NCBI RefSeq assembly: GCF_016765655.2
Contig: NZ_CP086106.1
Span: 5,726,501 to 5,790,500 of the forward strand
Direction: 5' to 3'
DNA: 64,000 nt
Source: Skermanella mucosa
GTDB taxonomy: Bacteria; Pseudomonadota; Alphaproteobacteria; Azospirillales; Azospirillaceae
Part shown: positions 51,167 to 59,161 of the stretch, piece after piece
How the letters are laid out: the number at the start of each line of letters is the position of its first letter
Position numbering within the stretch: the stretch's first letter is position 1
The notes under the pieces: model-generated
Seen by the model: the letters and a program-made list of their open reading frames with translations, nothing else
Told to the model about the DNA's origin: nothing
Database searches by the model: none
Position numbers and translations under genes: made by a program

Positions 51167-52753
51167 ATGAAGATGCTATCCTTCCCGTTCCGTCTCGCAG
51201 CCCTTTTTCTGGCATCGGCGCTCTGGCCGGTTACGGCGAAAGCCGCCGAGACGCCCTGGCCGGAAGATCTCTACAACCCGGCACCCGCGGCGGGCGACCT
51301 CGTCCTGCCGATGCCGTGCGGCGGCGCCATGGCATTCCGGCCCGTCGTGGTCCCGGCCAAGGACCTGCTGGACGACCGCCGCATCGCGGTCGGCGGGACC
51401 GAGGACGCCGTCGGCTACAAGGAGAACCAGCGGGCCGACTTCATCGCCGGCGGCTTCAGCGATCCCAAGGAGAAGGGCAAGCGGACCTACTATATCGGCA
51501 AGTACGAGGTCACCCGGGCTCAGCTGGCCTCGGTGGGCGCCGAGTGCCCCGCGCCCGACGGCGACTCGCGCCTGCCCGCCGTCTCGGTGACCTGGCGGGA
51601 GGTGTCGGACTTCGCCGACGCCTACACGGTCTGGCTGCTGGCAAACGCCAGGAAGGACCTGCCGAAGGAGGCCGGGCAGGCGGGATTCGTGCGGCTGCCG
51701 ACCGAGACGGAGTGGGAATATGCCGCCCGGGGCGGCGCCCAGGTCTCCGAGGCGGACTTCGCCGCCCCCCTGTTCCCCATGTCCGACGCACTCTCCGCCT
51801 ACGCCTATTACGGCGGGGCGGAATCGTCCAACAACGAGCTGCAATGGATCGGGTTGCTCCAGCCCAACCCGCTGGGCCTGCACGACGTCCTGGGAAACGC
51901 GTCGGAATTGACGGCGGAGCTGTTCCGCCTGAACCGGCTGTCCCGCCTGCACGGGCAGGCCGGCGGCTACGTGGTGCGGGGCGGCGATTACCTGACGAGC
52001 GCGGCGTCGATCCGAAGCGCCGCGCGCGACGAGTTTCCGCCCTATGACGACCGCGGCCCGCGCCGGCAGAAGACCGTCGGCTTCCGCGTCGTCTTCGTCC
52101 CGCCGGTCCTGCCCTCGGCCGAAAGGGTGCGCGAGGTTCAGGCGGTCTGGAACAAGCTGCCCGAGTCGGGGGGGAGCACGCTTTCCGAACCGGTGCAGGA
52201 CGACCCCCTGAAGGAGATCGAGACCCTCGCCGGCGCCGTCCAGGACCCGCAGGTCCGCCAGCGGCTGAAAGGCCTGGGCGCCGTGGTCGCCGCCAACATC
52301 AAGACCCGCAACGACCAGCGCGACCGCGCGGCGAGGGCGAGCCTGAACCTGGCGACCTGGCTCGCCGGCAATCTCCGGGTCGACACCCGCAAGATACTCG
52401 GCCTGGAGGAGACGGCGGCGCTCGGCAACGAGGTGGTCAGGGCGCGGATTCCCAACGACATCGCGGCGCTGCGCGGCACCATCGGCTATTACCGGGACAC
52501 GCTGAGATATCTGCTGAACGATTATCCCAGGACCGTCCGCGAGGAGCAGGCCCGCGTCCTGCGCCAGGAGCTGGAAGCCCGGCAGGCCACCGGGCAGGCC
52601 GTCCTGGTGGAGGCGGTCACCCAGGACACCGAGCGCTACCAGCGCGACGGCGACCTGCCGGCCGATCAGGTCGAACTCCAGCTCCGGCGGGAACTGTGCG
52701 CCGGGGAGATCAGCAAAGCGTTCCCCAGCGCCTGCCGGCCGTTCCGCCGGTGA
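51167..52753 (+). CDS. Exported SUMF1-fold protein, TagR-like
   Basis: 528 aa with a clear signal peptide (residues 1-27, ending AKA). The SUMF1/formylglycine-enzyme fold is seen at about 95-300: YIGKYEVTRAQL, LPTETEWEYAARGG, LGLHDVLGNASEL, GGDYLTSAASIRSAAR, TVGFRVVF. The cysteine pair needed for formylglycine synthesis is absent, so it should not be an enzyme of that kind. TagR of the Pseudomonas H1 type VI cluster has the same fold, location and gene order. The C-terminal 200 residues are helical with coiled-coil character. Three bases separate it from the permease. Confidence 0.78.
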   Translation: MKMLSFPFRLAALFLASALWPVTAKAAETPWPEDLYNPAPAAGDLVLPMPCGGAMAFRPVVVPAKDLLDDRRIAVGGTEDAVGYKENQRADFIAGGFSDPKEKGKRTYYIGKYEVTRAQLASVGAECPAPDGDSRLPAVSVTWREVSDFADAYTVWLLANARKDLPKEAGQAGFVRLPTETEWEYAARGGAQVSEADFAAPLFPMSDALSAYAYYGGAESSNNELQWIGLLQPNPLGLHDVLGNASELTAELFRLNRLSRLHGQAGGYVVRGGDYLTSAASIRSAARDEFPPYDDRGPRRQKTVGFRVVFVPPVLPSAERVREVQAVWNKLPESGGSTLSEPVQDDPLKEIETLAGAVQDPQVRQRLKGLGAVVAANIKTRNDQRDRAARASLNLATWLAGNLRVDTRKILGLEETAALGNEVVRARIPNDIAALRGTIGYYRDTLRYLLNDYPRTVREEQARVLRQELEARQATGQAVLVEAVTQDTERYQRDGDLPADQVELQLRRELCAGEISKAFPSACRPFRR

Positions 52754-52880
52754 TGGAAAGGCAGGCAACCTTGCGTCCGATTCAAATGCGAAGGACAGCC
52801 CCGTACCACCATGGTAGGTTCCCGCCGCCCGGCATTCCATTCCTCCCGGTAGTCTCGCGCGGGCGGATACAGAGGTTTGC

Positions 52881-53612
52881 ATGAAGACCATCGTTCGGCT
52901 GATCGCGATCACCCTTTCGTTGAGCCTCGCGCTCGGCGGCTGCGTCACCACCCAGGGCGCGGACGGCCAGGCCGTGTCCAGCAACTGCGAGGACCCGAGC
53001 CTGTCCGGAGCCGAAAGGCAGCTCTGCCTGGACAACAAGTCCTTCAACAACACGGTGCTGGGCGGCGCCCTGGCCGGCGGCGCGATCGGCGGCGGTGCTG
53101 CGGCGCTGGGCTGCCTGGCCGCCAAGGAGAACCCGCTGACCTGCGCGCTGATCGGCCTCACCGTCGGCGCGCTGATCGGGGCGGCGGACGGTTACGCTAC
53201 CGCCAAGACCCAGGAGGCATCCCGGCAGAACGTCCGCGCCATCGATCTGGTGACGGCCGACATCCGCCGCGACAATGAGAAGCTGGAATCGATGCTCCGC
53301 AGCAGCGAGGCCGTCTCCCGCGAGAACCGGACACGGCTCGCCCAGGCCGAGCAGCAGCTGAGGTCCGGCCGGATCACCTTGAAGCAGGCCCAGGCGGAGA
53401 AAGCCAAGGCCGAGTCGGGCAAAAAGCAGATCGAGGCCACGCTGGCATCCATGGAGGACGCGAAGAAGGCCTATGAGAGGACGCAGCAGCAGACCGGCCA
53501 GAGTTCCCCCGCCTTTGCCAGGGAAATGCAGGACATGGAAAAGCAGATCGCCCAGATGCGCCAGCAGCGCGACGCGCTGAATCAGGCTATCACCACGAGC
53601 CGGATCGGCTGA
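52881..53612 (+). CDS. Lipoprotein with glycine zipper and coiled coil
   Basis: 243 aa. Lipobox LGGC gives acylated C21. Then a conserved cysteine-containing segment (NCEDPSLSGAERQLCLDNKSF), a glycine-zipper hydrophobic stretch (VLGGALAGGAIGGGAAALGCL; LIGLTVGALIGAADGYA), and a long coiled coil from residue 115 to 235. The site after the SUMF1 gene is where tagQ, an outer-membrane lipoprotein, would be expected; sequence identity with TagQ is not claimed. A 127-bp gap before it could hold a second promoter. Confidence 0.65.
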   Translation: MKTIVRLIAITLSLSLALGGCVTTQGADGQAVSSNCEDPSLSGAERQLCLDNKSFNNTVLGGALAGGAIGGGAAALGCLAAKENPLTCALIGLTVGALIGAADGYATAKTQEASRQNVRAIDLVTADIRRDNEKLESMLRSSEAVSRENRTRLAQAEQQLRSGRITLKQAQAEKAKAESGKKQIEATLASMEDAKKAYERTQQQTGQSSPAFAREMQDMEKQIAQMRQQRDALNQAITTSRIG

Positions 53613-53620
53613 GGGAGCGC

Positions 53621-54115
53621 ATGATGAGGACCTGGACCAGAACCGTGGCCGGCGGCCTGACGTTGTTGCTGCTGGGCGGCTGCGCGGCCGTGGAGACCTA
53701 TGTCGGCGAACGCCGGGACTTGGCGGCCGGCGGCCCGGAGGCGCGCATCCAGGAGGCCCAGGGCCGCCAGGCGCAGGCCCGCACGACCAACATGGCGCTC
53801 CAACGCCAGGTCGCGGAGGTCCAGGCGCAGCAGACGGCGTTGTCCCGCGATCTCCAGGCGTCCCAGGCGCAGCTCGGCGAACTCAACCGGAAGCTGGCCG
53901 GCGCCCGCTCCGCCACGGCGGCGCAGAGACGAGACTACGACCGGCTCGTCGCCCGCCAGAAGCAGATCCGCCAGGAACTGGACGCGCTGGCCCGCCAGCC
54001 TCAGCCGGCTTCCGCCATCGACGCCTCGGCCCAGTCGCTGAAGCTCCAGCAGATGCAGGACGAGCGGGACGCCCTGCAACGCCAGATCGACGCCCTGCAG
54101 CAGGCCCTGTCCTGA
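53621..54115 (+). CDS. Coiled-coil lipoprotein
   Basis: 164 aa. Lipobox LGGC (C21), then almost the whole mature protein is coiled coil: Gln-rich heptads such as QVAEVQAQQTALSRDLQASQ and LKLQQMQDERDALQRQIDAL. Two ATGs start the gene (53621, 53624). It is 8 bp after the preceding lipoprotein and probably pairs with it, since both have extended helices of similar kind. No known domain. It may bridge the outer membrane and the periplasmic parts of the other proteins. Confidence 0.65.
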   Translation: MMRTWTRTVAGGLTLLLLGGCAAVETYVGERRDLAAGGPEARIQEAQGRQAQARTTNMALQRQVAEVQAQQTALSRDLQASQAQLGELNRKLAGARSATAAQRRDYDRLVARQKQIRQELDALARQPQPASAIDASAQSLKLQQMQDERDALQRQIDALQQALS

Positions 54116-54149
54116 GGGCGGACCGGAAAATGACGAGGCAAGGACCGGC

Positions 54150-55544
54150 ATGAGGACAGGCACCATCCTGCGCCAGCAATCCACCGAGGGGCTGGAGCCC
54201 TACGGCGCCTTCAACCAGCCGGTCTACAAGAGCCACGGCCAGATCCGCACGGCGCTGCTCAACGAGCTGGGCCCGCTCTACGCCGATTACTTCCCGCGCC
54301 CGGACTCCGATCCGGACGGCAAGTGGATCGGCTGGCTGACCCAGAGGGAGGGGCAGCCACGCCGCTGGGTGGACATGTCGCCGGAGGAACAGCACCGGGT
54401 CGAGCCGATCAAGAACCAAGTCCTGGACGGGCTTTCCGGCTATATCGCCAAGCTGCGGGAGGCGCCGGAGAACTCGTCGCGCAACAACTTCTCCCGCGTG
54501 CTGGAGAAGGCGCAGGAGGTGCCCGGCCCCGACTACCTGTACTTCGTCGGCGACCAGCCGATGGTCGCCTTCTGGGGCTTCAAGGGTGTCGGGCGGCCGA
54601 ACGGCGTCAACCCGCTGCGCCTTCCGCCCACGACGGTCCGGTTCGATCCGCCCGTGGCGCCGATCAATCCGGCGATGCCGGGCGGAACGGCGGTGCCGCC
54701 GGCCGGCGTGCCGGTGGCGACCGGCCGGCCCTGGTGGCACTGGCTGCTGATGGGGTTGGGGGCGCTGCTGTTCCTGCTGCTTCTCCTGTGGCTCCTCTGG
54801 TGGCTGTTCGCGCCGCGCCTCGGCCTTCCGCCGCTTCCCGTCCTGCCCTGGCAGGAGGAGGAGGTCGTGGAGCCGCCGCTCGATCCGCTGGTGCCGCGGG
54901 TCGTCCCGGTGGAACCGGGCGTGGGAGTGCCCGGGGTCGGGGTTCCCGGAGCAAGCGTGCCGGCTGTTCCGGTGCCGGAAGCTCCCGTTCCCGAAGCTCC
55001 CGTCGTTCCGGAAGTGCCCGCTCCGGGCGGCGGGACGCCGCCCCTCCCCGATGCGCCGCCGCCCGCCGAAGTTCCCCCGGAACCGCAACCGGAGCCGGCG
55101 CAGGTGCCGCCGGAACTGCCGGAACTGCCGCCTGAGGGCCGGCCTGCCGGCCCGCCCGGCGCTCCGCTGGCACTGCCGCCCGGGCCGCTCGATCCGGGCC
55201 CCGCCCGGTTCATGGAGGGAGTCTGGCGGAGCCGGTCGGGCCTGCGCGACGGGGAGGGCCGGCCGCTAGAGCAGCTCTACCGCTTCGGCCAGGACGGCAA
55301 GGGCGAGGTGACTGTCCGCGGTCCCGGCGGCACGGCCTGCAAGGCTCCGGCCGAGGCGGTGGTGACGGCGGACCGGCAGCTTTCCATCCGGGAGGGCCAG
55401 ACCCTGACCTGCGCCGACGGCCAGACCATGAGCGGGGCCGAGACCAATTGCGGCACCCGGCCGGACCAGACCGTCGGCTGCACCGGCACGAACAAGACGG
55501 ACGGCAGCGAGTTCGACGTCCGGATGGAGAAGGTGGAACCGTGA
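54150..55544 (+). CDS. Membrane protein with SrfA-like N-terminal domain
   Basis: 464 aa. The first 145 residues (NQPVYKSHGQIRTAL; YADYFPRPDSDPDGKWIGWL; RRWVDMSPEEQHRV) share a domain with the next gene and resemble what I recall of the SrfA N-terminus. Then one membrane segment (196-220, with LLFLLLLLWLLWWLF), a Pro/Val/Glu-rich linker (230-340), and a periplasmic C-terminal domain (about 350-464) with four cysteines (TACKAP; TLTCADG; TNCGTR; VGCTGT) likely in disulfides. The N-terminal domain should be cytosolic. Confidence 0.65.
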   Translation: MRTGTILRQQSTEGLEPYGAFNQPVYKSHGQIRTALLNELGPLYADYFPRPDSDPDGKWIGWLTQREGQPRRWVDMSPEEQHRVEPIKNQVLDGLSGYIAKLREAPENSSRNNFSRVLEKAQEVPGPDYLYFVGDQPMVAFWGFKGVGRPNGVNPLRLPPTTVRFDPPVAPINPAMPGGTAVPPAGVPVATGRPWWHWLLMGLGALLFLLLLLWLLWWLFAPRLGLPPLPVLPWQEEEVVEPPLDPLVPRVVPVEPGVGVPGVGVPGASVPAVPVPEAPVPEAPVVPEVPAPGGGTPPLPDAPPPAEVPPEPQPEPAQVPPELPELPPEGRPAGPPGAPLALPPGPLDPGPARFMEGVWRSRSGLRDGEGRPLEQLYRFGQDGKGEVTVRGPGGTACKAPAEAVVTADRQLSIREGQTLTCADGQTMSGAETNCGTRPDQTVGCTGTNKTDGSEFDVRMEKVEP

Positions 55545-55563
55545 CCCGGACGAGGGACCAGGA

Positions 55564-57096
55564 GTGACCGAGCAGATCCTGGCGCGCGGCCGCCTGTCGG
55601 ACCACACGGGCCTCGCCGTGTTCAACAAGCCCGTGTTCGAAAGCCACGGGCGGCTGGTCGAGATGGTGCGGCAGCACCTGGGCCAGCGCTACGCCGCCGT
55701 TTTCTCCCGGCCGGAGGTCAGGCCCGACGGCGAGGTGGTCTGGTGGACCACCCAGGAAGGGACGGTGCGGCGCTGGACCGAACTGGGAGCGGAAGAGCGC
55801 GCCCGGCTGGACCCCGCCCGGCTGGAGATGGGCGGGGCGCTGGAACGGCTGGCGTCCGACCTGGGCCGCTCCGGCATCAATACCCGGCTGGGCAACATGG
55901 CGCCGATCCTGGCGGCGGCCCCCGAGATCCCCGGGATCGAGCACCTGTATGTCGTCGGCGACCAGTTCGCCCTGGCTTTCTGGGGCTTCCGCGGCGGCAC
56001 CGGCAGCGTCAACGCCTTCGGCCGGATCCCCGAACCCGTCGCCCCGCCGCCGGCCGCCCCCGTGGTTCCGCCGCCGCCGGTCCGCGGTTTTCCCTGGCTG
56101 AGGCTGCTGCTGGGCGCCCTCCTGCTGGCCCTGCTCGCCGCGTTGCTGTGGTGGTGGCTGGCCGGCCGCACGCCCGATCCGATCCCGGCACCCGAACCGC
56201 CGCCGGTCGTTCCGCAAGCGCCGGTGCCGGTGCCGGAGCCTGCCCCGCCCGAGCCGGTGCCGGAGCCTGTCCCTCCCCCGCCCGAGCCGGTGCCCGAGCC
56301 CCCTCCTCCGCCTCCCCCGGAACCGGAACCCGAACCGCCGCCACCCGAGCCGCCGCAAGCGATCGTTCCACCCGCGAAACCCCCGGAGCCGCCGCCGTCG
56401 CCGGCCCAGGCGCGGCTTCCCCGATGCCCCGAGGGGGTCCAGCCGAGCGACCGGCGGAACCTGGTCGTGGTGTTCGACGTATCGCTCAGCATGGGCTTTC
56501 CGGCCGACGTCGATCCGGCCGAGCTAAACAGCCTGGTGGAACGGATCAGCCGGGGCGACGTCTTCGCGCAGTTCCAGCTGGCCCAGCTCCAGGCCCGGTC
56601 GCGGGTCTCGCGGATCGACGTGGCCCGCTCCGCCATGACAGGCCTGATCGACGGGCTGGACCCGTCGGTCGATGTCGGCCTGGTGAATGTCGGCACCTGC
56701 CCGGCGGCGGAGACCGTGGGCGTCTTCCCGCCCGGCCAGCGCGGGCGCCTGCGCTCGATCGTCCAGAACGCCGAACTGGTCCCCGAGACGCCCCTGGCCG
56801 ACGGATTGACCAAGGCCGGGCAGCTGATCCGCGAGGGCGGCGGCACCGGGATGATCGTCGTGATCTCCGACGGCGAGGACAGCTGCGGCCGGGACCCCTG
56901 CGCCACTGCCCGCCACCTCGCCCAGACCCTGCCGGGGGTCAAGGTGAACCTGCTGGACGTGTTCGGGTCCGGCGAGCGGAGCTGCATCGTCGCCCCCTCG
57001 GGCGGGCGGATGTTCACGCCCCGGTCGGCGAGCCAGGTGGACGACCTGCTGAACTCCGCCGCCGAGGGGGTCGAGGACGCCAGCTGCCGCCCGTGA
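55564..57096 (+). CDS. Membrane protein: SrfA-like domain plus vWA domain
   Basis: 510 aa, GTG start. N-terminal domain (1-150) is a paralogue of that in the preceding gene (NKPVFESHGRLVEMV; YAAVFSRPEVRPDGEVVWW; RRWTELGAEERARL). A membrane segment follows (177-200), then a Pro/Glu-rich linker with repeats of PEPVPEP (203-280), then a vWA domain from about 298 with MIDAS D305-V-S-L-S and ISDGEDSC. The vWA part should be periplasmic. It is the last gene of the operon; its stop is 3 bp from the end of potB on the other strand. Confidence 0.7.
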   Translation: MTEQILARGRLSDHTGLAVFNKPVFESHGRLVEMVRQHLGQRYAAVFSRPEVRPDGEVVWWTTQEGTVRRWTELGAEERARLDPARLEMGGALERLASDLGRSGINTRLGNMAPILAAAPEIPGIEHLYVVGDQFALAFWGFRGGTGSVNAFGRIPEPVAPPPAAPVVPPPPVRGFPWLRLLLGALLLALLAALLWWWLAGRTPDPIPAPEPPPVVPQAPVPVPEPAPPEPVPEPVPPPPEPVPEPPPPPPPEPEPEPPPPEPPQAIVPPAKPPEPPPSPAQARLPRCPEGVQPSDRRNLVVVFDVSLSMGFPADVDPAELNSLVERISRGDVFAQFQLAQLQARSRVSRIDVARSAMTGLIDGLDPSVDVGLVNVGTCPAAETVGVFPPGQRGRLRSIVQNAELVPETPLADGLTKAGQLIREGGGTGMIVVISDGEDSCGRDPCATARHLAQTLPGVKVNLLDVFGSGERSCIVAPSGGRMFTPRSASQVDDLLNSAAEGVEDASCRP

Positions 57097-57099
57097 GGG

Positions 57100-57984
57100 C
57101 TACTTGGCGACGTCGGTCAGGCCGACCTTGAAGAGCCGCATCATCAGCAGGATGAAGCCGACGCACAGGACCAGCAGGATGAAGGCGTAGGCGGCGCCCT
57201 GGTTCCAGTTCCCGCCCTCGAAGAACCAGTTGTAGATGATCTCGGTGAACCAGCGGCTGTTGGGGCCGCCGAGCAGGGCCGGCACGGCGTAGCTGCCGGC
57301 GGCCAGCATGAAGGTCATGATGCAGCCGACCGCGATGCCGGGCTTGGCGTGCGGGATGACGATGCGGCGGTGGATGCGCAGCCAGCCGCTGCCCAGGTCG
57401 CGCGCCGCCTCGATCTGGTTGCGGTCGAGGGATTCGATCGCGTTGTAGAGCGGAAACACCATGAACAGGATGTAGACATAGACCATGCCGACGATCACGC
57501 CGGCCGGGCTGCCCAGGAAGCGGATGGGCCGGTCTATCAGACCCAGGTTGACCAGCAGCAGGTTCAACGGTCCGTTGAAGGCCAGGATGATGTACCAGGC
57601 GAAGGTTCGCAGCAGCTCGTTGATCCAGAACGGGATCACCAGCAGCAGGACCAGCATCGGCAGCGTCCGGGGCCGGGCCACCTGGGCCATGAAATAGGCC
57701 ACGGGATAGCACACCGCGAAGGTCAGCGCCGTCACCAGCGCGCTGGCCCAGATGGTCTGGAGGAAGATGCTGCGGTGGATCGCGTTGTTCCACAACGTCA
57801 CATAGTTCTGGACGGTGTAGACGTCGTCCGGCCCGCCGATCCGCGACGGCGGCAGGCTCGGCCGCAACGAGAAGTCGATCATCAGGATCTGGGGCAGCAC
57901 GACCAGCATGACCACCCAGAAGGCGCACAGTGCCACGATGATCGCGGTCAGGACCGGGCCGTAGCGGCGCAGCACCTCGGTCAT
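57100..57984 (-). CDS. potB: ABC permease, PotB-like (spermidine/putrescine type)
   Basis: 294 aa. Six hydrophobic segments and the EAA-type coupling block (IEAARDLGSGWLRIHRRIVIPH). Belongs to the PotB/YdcU group. It follows potA by 25 bp. The stop codon is followed 3 bp later by the end of the Srf operon instead of potC; that gene lies at 39.0-39.9 kb. Together with PotD, PotA and PotC it should import a polyamine or similar organic cation. Confidence 0.9.
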   Translation of the reverse strand: MTEVLRRYGPVLTAIIVALCAFWVVMLVVLPQILMIDFSLRPSLPPSRIGGPDDVYTVQNYVTLWNNAIHRSIFLQTIWASALVTALTFAVCYPVAYFMAQVARPRTLPMLVLLLVIPFWINELLRTFAWYIILAFNGPLNLLLVNLGLIDRPIRFLGSPAGVIVGMVYVYILFMVFPLYNAIESLDRNQIEAARDLGSGWLRIHRRIVIPHAKPGIAVGCIMTFMLAAGSYAVPALLGGPNSRWFTEIIYNWFFEGGNWNQGAAYAFILLVLCVGFILLMMRLFKVGLTDVAK

Positions 57985-58009
57985 ACCAAATCCCTCATGG
58001 GCGAATCCC

Positions 58010-59098
58010 TCATGCGGCGTCGTCGGACGGCGGCAGGACGACGGCGTCCTCCGGCCGGAAGCTGACTGCGGCCTCCGCGCCGGGCCGCCACGCGTGGTTG
58101 CCGCCGCCGGTATTGGCGGTCTGGAACAGGATCGGGCGTTCCTGCACCGGTTCCAGGAAGATGTTGACGAAGGCGCCCTCGAAGTCCTGGTGGCTGACCC
58201 GGGTGCGGATCAGGTTGTTCTCCGCCGTGCCGTCGTCGGCGCGGACCCGTTCCGGCCGGACGAACAGGATGGCCTGGTCGCCTTCGCGCAGGTCGCGTGG
58301 GTTGCGCCCGATCAGCTTGCCGGCCGGAGTCTCGATCGCGGCCCGGCCGCCGGCCGCCGCCATGACCCGCCCGGTGAAGCGGTTGCTCTCCCCGACGAAG
58401 CTGGCAACGAAGGCGCTGGCCGGGTCGTCGTAGATGGCCCGCCCGTCGCCGACCTGCTGGAGCACGCCGCGCGACATCACGCCGATCCGGTCGGACATGG
58501 TCATGGCTTCACCCTGGTCGTGGGTGATGTAGATGAACGTGACCCCGGTCCGCTTCTGGATCTCGCGCAGTTCCGAGCGCATGTGCTGGCGCAGCTTCAG
58601 GTCCAGGGCGGACAGCGGCTCGTCCAGAAGCAGTACCGCCGGCTCCACCGCGAGCGCCCGGGCGATCGCGATGCGCTGGCGCTGGCCGCCGGACAGTTCG
58701 GTCACCTTCTTGTCCGCCGTGTCCGGCAGGGCCACGAGGTCGAGCAGTTGCTGAACGCGGCGCCGGCGGTCGGCGGAGGCGACGCCCCGCACCTCCAGCC
58801 CGAAGCCGATGTTCTCCGCCACCGTCATCAGCGGGAACAGTGCCAAGTTCTGGAAGATCAGCGCGGTCGGCCGCTTGTTCGGGCCGATGCCGGCCATGTC
58901 CCGGCCGCCGATCCGGATCGCCCCGGACGTCGGTTCCATGAAACCGGAGATCATCCGCAGGATGGTGGTCTTGCCGCAGCCCGAAGGCCCCAGGAAGCTG
59001 AAGAATTCTCCTGCCGGAATGGTCAGGTGCACGTCGGAGACCGCCGTCAGCGCGCCGAAGCGCATGGTGACGTGGTCGAGTTCGATATCCTGGCTCAT
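58010..59098 (-). CDS. potA: ABC ATPase, PotA-like
   Basis: 362 aa. Walker A LGPSGCGKTTILRMI, signature LSGGQRQRIAIARAL, Walker B VLLLDEPLSALD, H-loop YITHDQ. The C-terminal 120 residues form the TOBE regulatory domain (with VRPERVRADDG). Energises import through PotB/PotC. It lies between potD and potB. A hairpin separates it from potD. Length is normal for PotA (about 370). Confidence 0.93.
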   Translation of the reverse strand: MSQDIELDHVTMRFGALTAVSDVHLTIPAGEFFSFLGPSGCGKTTILRMISGFMEPTSGAIRIGGRDMAGIGPNKRPTALIFQNLALFPLMTVAENIGFGLEVRGVASADRRRRVQQLLDLVALPDTADKKVTELSGGQRQRIAIARALAVEPAVLLLDEPLSALDLKLRQHMRSELREIQKRTGVTFIYITHDQGEAMTMSDRIGVMSRGVLQQVGDGRAIYDDPASAFVASFVGESNRFTGRVMAAAGGRAAIETPAGKLIGRNPRDLREGDQAILFVRPERVRADDGTAENNLIRTRVSHQDFEGAFVNIFLEPVQERPILFQTANTGGGNHAWRPGAEAAVSFRPEDAVVLPPSDDAA

Positions 59099-59116
59099 GG
59101 TTCCCCGTAGCCGGGA

Positions 59117-59149
59117 AGCCGGGGCCTGAAAGCGGATCAGGCCCCGGCT
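59117..59149 (-). promoter_or_regulatory. Intercistronic hairpin between potD and potA
   Basis: Perfect 13-bp stem AGCCGGGGCCTGA (59117-59129) with TCAGGCCCCGGCT (59137-59149) and a 7-base loop in the 63-bp gap. No T-run follows. Such hairpins after binding-protein genes usually protect the upstream mRNA or partly stop transcription so that more binding protein than ATPase is made. Confidence 0.55.
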
Positions 59150-59161
59150 CCCCTCCGTTCC

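Noticed and set aside
51167..52753. SUMF1 protein as the formylglycine-generating enzyme for the sulfatase-fold hydrolase at 60.5 kb
   Set aside because: It is exported, whereas the hydrolase has no signal peptide, and it lacks the catalytic cysteines. TagR-like context explains it better.
40101..57096. Type VI secretion cluster
   Set aside because: No tss genes (sheath, tube, baseplate, ClpV, membrane complex) and no PpkA kinase are present; only the sensor-like part resembles type VI accessories.
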